This document shows positions 58,616 to 64,000 of a stretch of 64,000 bases of DNA, piece by piece. Both the position numbers and the translations under genes were made by a program. The notes below the pieces were generated by a model. The model was not told the origin of the DNA. It searched no databases and was given only the letters and a program-made list of their open reading frames with translations. Source of the stretch: Lepidostoma basale (taxonomy: Eukaryota; Arthropoda; Insecta; Trichoptera; Lepidostomatidae); the NCBI GenBank assembly GCA_022606425.2, contig JAHDVF020001520.1, positions 62,001-126,000 on the forward strand, read 5' to 3'. The first letter of the stretch is position 1; every line of letters starts with the position of its first letter.

Positions 58616-58935
58616 CTTTCTCAGCCTATTCCCGTCCACTTCTGGACAAAGGCCTCCTCCATTTGCTTCCATGTCATTCTGTCTTGTGCAGACTGCATCC
58701 AGGTTATTCCGACGTGTCTGTTTAGATCATCCTTCCACCGTAGTTGCGATCGCCCTGCACTTCTCTTCGCTGTCCACGGTCTGCAAGTCAGCAGTCTTCT
58801 TGTCCATTTTTCATCTGAGCTTCTGGATATGTGACCCGCCCAATGCCATTTTAGAGTCGCCACCCGGTGGATGATGTCAATGAACTTTGTTTTTTTTCTC
58901 ACCGTATCGTTTTTGACTCTGTCTCTTAGGCTTGG
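58615..58935 (-). pseudogene. LINE-D C-terminal fragment, copy 2
   Basis: Minus frame 58621-58902: MRKKTKFIDIIHRVATLKWH, WAGHISRSSDEKWTRRLLTC, RPWTAKRSAGRSQLRWKDDL, NRHVGITWMQSAQDRMTWKQ, MEEAFVQKWTGIG-stop. Open to its end and near-identical in layout to 44400. It is 5'-truncated after SLRDRVKNDTV. It lies directly on the LINE-A tail. Confidence 0.8.
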
Positions 58936-59594
58936 TTGGTTAGTTAGTTAAATTTTTTGATGGTTAGTGAGTTAGTTTAATTTTTTCCCAGGTAAAAAAC
59001 TAAGTGTATCCAATAGTTGCCTACTAAAATCTGATTGCATATTGTTTCTTGTTGGTATTTATCCGAATTGTGTAATCATGTTTAACATTCAATTAACCAG
59101 AGTGCTGAAATGCTCTCGTAACATTTAATCTCCCATTTAACCTGCTCTCTTCTCCGATCCCTTTCCATCCCTCTCCACTCCCCTCACCGCGCGTATATGT
59201 ACTCGAATTTATTCCCACAACCGCGAGGCATTACGTGTTATGTAACTGTAGTGGTCTTGCATTGTTTTGATGTTAAATCTCCCATGAAATTAGCAGTAAT
59301 GGAGTTGGAACATTTTCAATATGGCGACCAAAAACCTGCTGCAGTTAATTATTTATTTTTTTGTATACGAAAGTAGTTTGAACTCAATTGAGGCACTATT
59401 TTTGAATATGGAATAAGTCCATGTTTTTATGAATGATTTTAAAAATATTGGCAAATATTAAACAACTTGGGTGATGTTTTTACCACTATAGTTTTGTTGA
59501 ACTTTAAAACGTAAAAATGATTATTGTATTAATAATTAACATATTCCTGTAAAAATGTTACAAAGTAAAAATGAATATATTCCTTAAAAACATT
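58936..59594. other. Non-coding, unassigned
   Basis: Isolated GGTTAGTTAGTTA and GGTTAGTGAGTTAG (58935-58975) are LINE-A tail echoes. 59140-59240 is C-rich (CCCTCTCCACTCCCCTCACC). No frame. Confidence 0.35.
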
Positions 59595-59965
59595 CTTCAT
59601 CTTCTTCTTCTTCTTCAGCATATTCCCGTCCACTCCTGGATAAAGGCCTTCTCCATTTGCTTCCACGTCAGTCTGTATTGTGCAGACTGCATCCAGGTTT
59701 TTCCGACATGTCTGTTCAGGTCATTCTTCCACCGTAGTTGCGGTTGCCCTGCACTTCTCTTTGCCGTCCACGGTCTCCAAGTCAGCAATCTTCTTGTCCA
59801 TTTTACGCGACCTGCCCATTGCCACTTTAGAGTCGCTAATCGGTGAATGATGTCTATGACCTTGGCTTTTTCTCTCACCGAATCGTTTCTGACTCTGTGT
59901 TTTAGACTTATTCCTAATATGGCTCTTTCCGTGGCTCTTTGGGTCACCCGTGGTTCCTCGCCACT
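59595..59965 (-). pseudogene. LINE-D C-terminal fragment, copy 3
   Basis: Minus frame 59615-59947: TQRATERAILGISLKHRVRN, VREKAKVIDIIHRLATLKWQ, WAGRVKWTRRLLTWRPWTAK, RSAGQPQLRWKNDLNRHVGK, TWMQSAQYRLTWKQMEKAFI. It lacks the 'SSDEK' codons by an in-frame deletion. GAA tail (CTTCTTCTTCTTCTTC at 59600). Confidence 0.8.
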
Positions 59966-60680
59966 TTGTTAAAAATGTTTCAGACTAATAATCAACAGAT
60001 TCCTTAAAAAATGTTACAGAGTAAAAACAGATAACAGATTCATTAAAAAAGCATATTAATAAAATGTTTTGTGTAGATCTACATTCGTACACTGATATGT
60101 GAAAGTCAACGAATTCATGTAGGTTATTAACTTCGTCACCAAAGATTCTCTCTTGCATAAGCTCCCCAAATACGGGTGAAAAGCTTATTCACAGCGCGAC
60201 CCGCTTCTACGCTGGATATCGTTATAATCGTCATAGAGCGTGTGACGCTGAACATAAATATGCGTGGCTACGTAATACGTTTCGGTGGGGTTCGTGCAAT
60301 AATTCCATGCGTTTCACCCTCTCGGGACCCCATTCACGAATTTTATTTTATTATTGCCAAAACGTTCGTTTGAGTTTTTATTGGCGCGATTTGCGGATCT
60401 TAATATTGTATAAAAATATAATAATGCAATAAAAGTTATGTTAAAGAATGTTATTCAAATTTAAAAAAAAAAAAAATTATGAAAAGTTTATTATCAAAAT
60501 ATATAAAGATGTACTAAATTAGACAAATGTTATATTAAATTGTAATGGAAAAAAACGTGTACAGAAAGAAAGCCTTTGGTGTGAAAATATGTTTGTGATA
60601 AATGAAAAAAGTTGAATGTTTTTATTGTATCAAATGTGCAAAAATATTTTATCAATTGCGATTTTAATATATTGTACAAT
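59966..60680. other. Non-coding, unassigned
   Basis: The 65-codon frame at 60176-60373 has no motif. Short repeats CAGATTCCTTAAAAAATGTTAC around 59995-60060 resemble 59540-59590. Confidence 0.3.
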
Positions 60681-60685
60681 TAACT

Positions 60686-61440
60686 AGCGGACCAGGCAGA
60701 TGTTGTCTTGCCCGAACGTTGGCTTGCTTGCTATTATTTGGTTATGGAAACGTTGTTTTCACTATTCGTATTTTCGATATACCATAATATATATTTAAAG
60801 GACATTTGCCATTGAGTTTGACATTTCAAAAAAAGTTTGTTTTGTTTTTCACTTAATTCGAGATGATAAACAATGTTGCATTGTTCTTTAAAAATACACA
60901 ATCCACAAATATAAATAAAAATTATTGAAAATAAAAAGGTTACACGTTAGATTGGTTGTTATCGAATGCACATGTATATAATTGAAAGTCAAGGAAGATC
61001 ATGTAAGATATTCACTTCAACACAGCTCTTTACACATGTGCACTGTGTAAGTGTTTAATCCATTTATGATTTTAAACGTCATTTGAATATGCTTTATCGA
61101 TAATTGATACATTTAATACGCACGCAATTGTGATACGTGCCATAATTGGAATATCGAAACACAGCTAACAGAATTTAAAATCTACGCCACGTAGAATTCG
61201 ACATCAGCGCCATCTATGGAAAACAAGCAAAACTATAAATTATTCTTAGAAGTATAATCATGAATTTCCCAGAAGGTTTAAACGGTCAACTTCCGAGTTT
61301 AATTTTGAATCTAAACCACCCAGAGACCCACTCAAACACACACAAAAAATTAATTAAAATAGCTACAGCCGTTTAGGAGTTCAACAACATACGACCGTAC
61401 AGAAAAACTATATACATATGTGAAGATAAAGATAATGTAA
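60686..61440. mobile_element. Candidate non-autonomous element of a widespread insect type
   Basis: Begins ACTAGCGGACCAGGCAGATG, TTGTCTTGCCC and ends AAAATAGCTACAGCCGTTTAG, GAGTTCAACAACATACGACC. These two blocks are familiar as the ends of abundant arthropod repeats, but I cannot name the superfamily and see no coding region. GCGCCATCTATGG at 61205 is shared with other insect repeats. Confidence 0.35.
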
Positions 61441-61582
61441 TAGGCCACATTAAGTATTAAATATTGATGAAAAAGTCCTTATAATGATATGTCCTGATAA
61501 TAAGGTTTTATCAAATATTTTATAATGTCACATTTATATTAATCTATACCCGACTTATAATAATTCGACATGCCAAATTTGT

Positions 61583-61660
61583 GCCTTCAGTAACAGATGG
61601 CAGCCGAAACCAGTCGAAGCCATAAAACCATGTGATATTAAACTAAATATACTTGTTATA
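61583..61660 (+). repeat. CCGGTC palindrome family, single arm
   Basis: AGTAACAGATGGCAGCCGAAACCAGTCGAAGCC (split: AACAGATGGCAGCC, GAAACCAGTCGAAGCC). GAAAC-CA-GTC kept; half of stem II deleted. Confidence 0.5.
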
Positions 61661-61794
61661 ATGATAGAAAGTATTTATCAAATATTTTTTTTCCCATTCG
61701 GTGGACGTTTTTTGCATTACAGTTAAATATAATATTAAACTAATTAAGTACATATTTATCTATTTTGATAAACAAACTTGTCATAAATAAATTA

Positions 61795-61945
61795 TTGTAA
61801 TATCTGATGATGCCAACATCGGTTGGCAAAAGAGCTGTCGGGAATAATAATAATAATATTAAAAAATATTGTGATACCATAACTGCGTTTGATTTTTAAT
61901 AATGATGAAGTATCATAGCGCTTTAGCCAAAACAATGGACAATTT
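61795..61945 (+). repeat. Hammerhead-like arm, CATTGTTTTGGCC family
   Basis: CTGATGA is intact at about 61804, then GCCAAC-ATCG-GTTGGC (stem II with changes GTC to GCC and GAC to GGC that keep pairing against 57347), AAAAG in place of GAAAC, AGCTGTC. The outer block CATAGCGCTTTAGCCAAAACAATGGAC follows. Confidence 0.6.
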
Positions 61946-62645
61946 AATAAAAATATTCATTTAAAATATTTATAACATACCTTAACAAATCTTTTCTTGC
62001 GTTACTACATCATATAATATTAAGATCTGCCAAACACGTTATATTTTTTCTAGAACGAGAGATTTTCATCAATATTAAAAACACTGCTATTGTTCAGGAA
62101 ATCAAATATTGGTTAATATCATTTACCAATTATGATTATTTCCCACCTTCGTCATACTAGTGGAAAAACAGTGAATTTGTTTAATAAAAAAATAAATTTC
62201 GGAAAAACCAATCTTAACGCCCTAAACTTGTCAAAAAGATATAAGTCTATGTTCACGAGGTTCAAGAATCCGATCTTTGCTTAATATTATTCATGATCCG
62301 TGTAAAACGTCGTTTACGATTACGCTGGCTATGCATGGCGGGCTTCATTATTCGATGGGTTATGTTCGTATATTATTTAAGTACCTACCCTGGAAGTGAA
62401 TAGGGCTCCGGAACCGGAAGTTACATGAAGCGGAAATGATGTGACCTAAAATTAAAGTTAACATTGGTACTCTTAGTTTTATGGCATTTAATACGGTCAA
62501 GATATTAAGTTTTCATTTCTTTAATTTTATACATTTTACGAAATCTTAACCCTTAATCCGCCAAATAAATGTCGTACTATCTGTCATCGTTTCGCGGCAC
62601 ATTCTTTACCCATTCGTTTAGTATAAAATGTCACTTTTTAAACGA
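61946..62645. other. Non-coding; palindrome-family scrap at 62010-62085
   Basis: ATATTTTTTCTAGAACGAGAG and TTTTCATCAATATTAAA are remnants of the CTTCTAGAAAACAGACG family. 62395-62440 (GGCTCCGGAACCGGAAG) is GC-rich. Nothing else. Confidence 0.35.
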
Positions 62646-62649
62646 TATT

Positions 62650-63035
62650 TTTTACAAAGAAAATCATTGATTATATGATGTAAGAAAGGAATGTAAAGCG
62701 GATGAATGTGTGATAAATTAAATTGTGAAAGGGTCACTAAGATGGTTTGGACATATGGAAGGAATAGTTGAGAGTAGAATGGTTTAAACGATATATACAA
62801 GTTGTGTGAATGGAAAAAGAAGTCGAGGAAGGCCAAGAAGACATGGTATGACCAAATTAATCAATAACTGAAAGGCGGCCATGTTCGAAGTAGGAACAAT
62901 CGATGAGCGTGCATTTCACGATGTGTGAATGTAAAAGAGGCGCGATAATTATGGCAGGATAGAACAATTTGGCGATCCATCCTCTCTGCCTACCCCTCCG
63001 GTGAAATGGCGTGACGGTTAGTTAGTTAGTTAGTT
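62650..63035 (+). pseudogene. LINE-A 3' end, decayed
   Basis: RKECKADECVIN.IVKGSLRWFGHMEGIVESRMV, GKRSRGRPRRHGMTKLINN, RRPCSK.EQSMSVHFTMCECKRGAI in shifted frames, then CLPLR.NGVTVS and GTTAGTTAGTTAGTTG. Confidence 0.7.
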
Positions 63036-63054
63036 GTTTTATAATCTTCAATTT

Positions 63055-63310
63055 TCTTCTGATTCTGGTGCCGTGTCAGGTCACCCAAACGCTGGCGATC
63101 ACTGCAGCGAAAGCATCTCTATCCTGGGCTGCATGATATAGGTTCTTAATTCTGCTTATTCCTGTTAGGATAACTGCCTTCTGCAAACTCGCCGATGTTC
63201 CTCTATTTTTCCAATGATTATCAGTCGAAAGGGTTGGTATTTTTTTCTCTTTAGCGCGTGCCCCAAATATTTGACCTTTCGTACCTTCACACTAGATAAA
63301 AAAACTCCTA
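63055..63310 (-). pseudogene. LINE-B C-terminal fragment, decayed
   Basis: Minus strand: SSVKVRKVKYLGHALKRKKYQPFRLIIIGKIEEHRRVCRRQLS, ISRIKNLYHAAQDRDAFAAVIASVWVT, TGA, CACGGCACCAGAATCAGAAG, with shifts. Confidence 0.7.
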
Positions 63311-64000
63311 TATGTGCAGAAAATAGTTCATTATTATGATGAAGGATCTAGTTGTGTCCAAACTTGAACCAAAGTCTCCTGGATAAGGAGGCCAAGCATT
63401 CTTAAAGAACGTTTTGAGTTTAATAAAAAATAAAGACATTTAAAATTAAAATTTATTGTATTTTTCAAGCGATTGACTAAAAATCAAATGATGTCAAAAA
63501 AAATGATGTCAAAAACTGTGAGTACTTACTTCGTTTCAAAATGGACCAAAAAATCACCTTTGATGTATATTAAGTAATCCTGAAAATATTCCAACAGCAC
63601 TAAACGCATTTTCCACATGCCTGACCTCTTTGCAATCCATATCAAAGCTTAAATATCAGGAAATTCTTGAGAACCATAACTCGGCACAGGGGTGGTGTTA
63701 ATAAATCTGGCACCCAGTCACTTCAATCTTGCTTTATTGCGAAATTATTAAATGTAAGACGGTGAAAATGTTTATTGAACAATCTCGAAATTACAGCAAT
63801 TAAAAATAAAGAAAATGTTATAAATAATCAAATGAATTTAACGACAAGTCCAATCTTTGATTTATTTCCTTTGTTGTAAGTTAATACTTGGACCCAAATA
63901 AGAACTTAAAATTATTTAAAAAAAATTTATTCATAATATTTGTTATAACAAAAGCATAAACGTTCCAAAATAAATTATTTTAATATCTGTCAAAACTGAC
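63311..64000. other. Non-coding; second tRNA-like SINE scrap at 63330-63405
   Basis: GGATCTAGTTGTGTCCAAACTTGAACC and TCTCCTGGATAAGGAGGCCAAGC match 14318-14405 on the minus strand. The remainder is AT-rich with nothing recognised. Confidence 0.4.

Overview
The window looks like repeat-rich nuclear DNA of an arthropod, most likely an insect. It is AT-rich and has no operons. It is packed with decayed non-LTR retrotransposon (LINE) 3' ends, tRNA-derived SINEs, DNA-transposon remnants and palindromic repeats. I found no host protein-coding exon, no intact tRNA or rRNA gene and no CRISPR array. Nearly every open reading frame that carries signal is the C-terminal end of a LINE ORF2, its antisense shadow, or an accident of a palindrome or microsatellite. 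The order of the insect is not decidable from this sequence.

Families are named here for use below. LINE-A: motif MYGSEAW.WQKKDESRINAVEMRSLRR, ending SAYPSGETA-stop with a (TTAG)n tail; more than 25 pieces in both orientations. LINE-B: motif YGSETWTLKV..MNRLEAFEMW, ending NVGGT-stop with a GAA-rich tail. LINE-C: motif YKTCVRPIMTYAVETR..LRSITGKTLRDRVRN. LINE-D: motif GRPQLRWKDDLNR..WMQSAQDR. LINE-E: motif WQWIGHTLRR..GRPRVTWRRALQDEVKAAG. There are also Jockey-type 3' ends with an ATGAA-rich tail and several single fragments. All are short pieces from the 3' end, as expected of truncated target-primed reverse transcription. SINE-T is tRNA-derived. SINE-U has an unrecognised 5' domain and a LINE-A 3' tail.

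Layout. 1-6 kb: three foldback elements, LINE-A and LINE-E pieces and the longest LINE-A frame (5952-6638). 7-8.2 kb: an inverted-repeat element whose two arms each carry a hammerhead-ribozyme-like motif. 9-13.4 kb: SINE-T, palindromes, and a 203-bp poly(A) retroposon with a 12-bp target duplication. 13.7-17 kb: Jockey, LINE-C and LINE-A ends. 17.2-20.4 kb: a MITE, a mariner-like fossil and a hAT-like element filled with nested insertions. 20.7-27.7 kb: mixed LINE ends, a 206-bp microsatellite and a complete SINE-U. 28-33.7 kb: a piggyBac-like MITE nested in a palindrome, and LINE-B inserted into another palindrome. 34.8-35.5 kb: a pogo/Tigger-like remnant with a CENP-B-type N terminus. 36-44.9 kb: LINE-B, LINE-A, SINE-U and LINE-C/D. 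46-49 kb: an unrecognised duplicated repeat with a shared 60-residue frame. 55.9-56.5 kb: four 117-bp tandem units followed by a retroelement tRNA-Lys primer-binding site. 56.7-63.3 kb: LINE-C, LINE-D, SINE-T and LINE-A.

Three signals deserve most attention. (1) Several unrelated-looking palindromic repeat families share a CTGAnGA - stem - GAAAC-nn-GTC architecture, which is the hammerhead core with a 2-bp stem III. (2) A two-helix hairpin with a UNCG-type loop sits over the LINE-A stop codon, and SINE-U shares it. (3) A promoter-like minisatellite lies in front of a primer-binding site. Family assignments rest on motifs read by eye; no database was searched.
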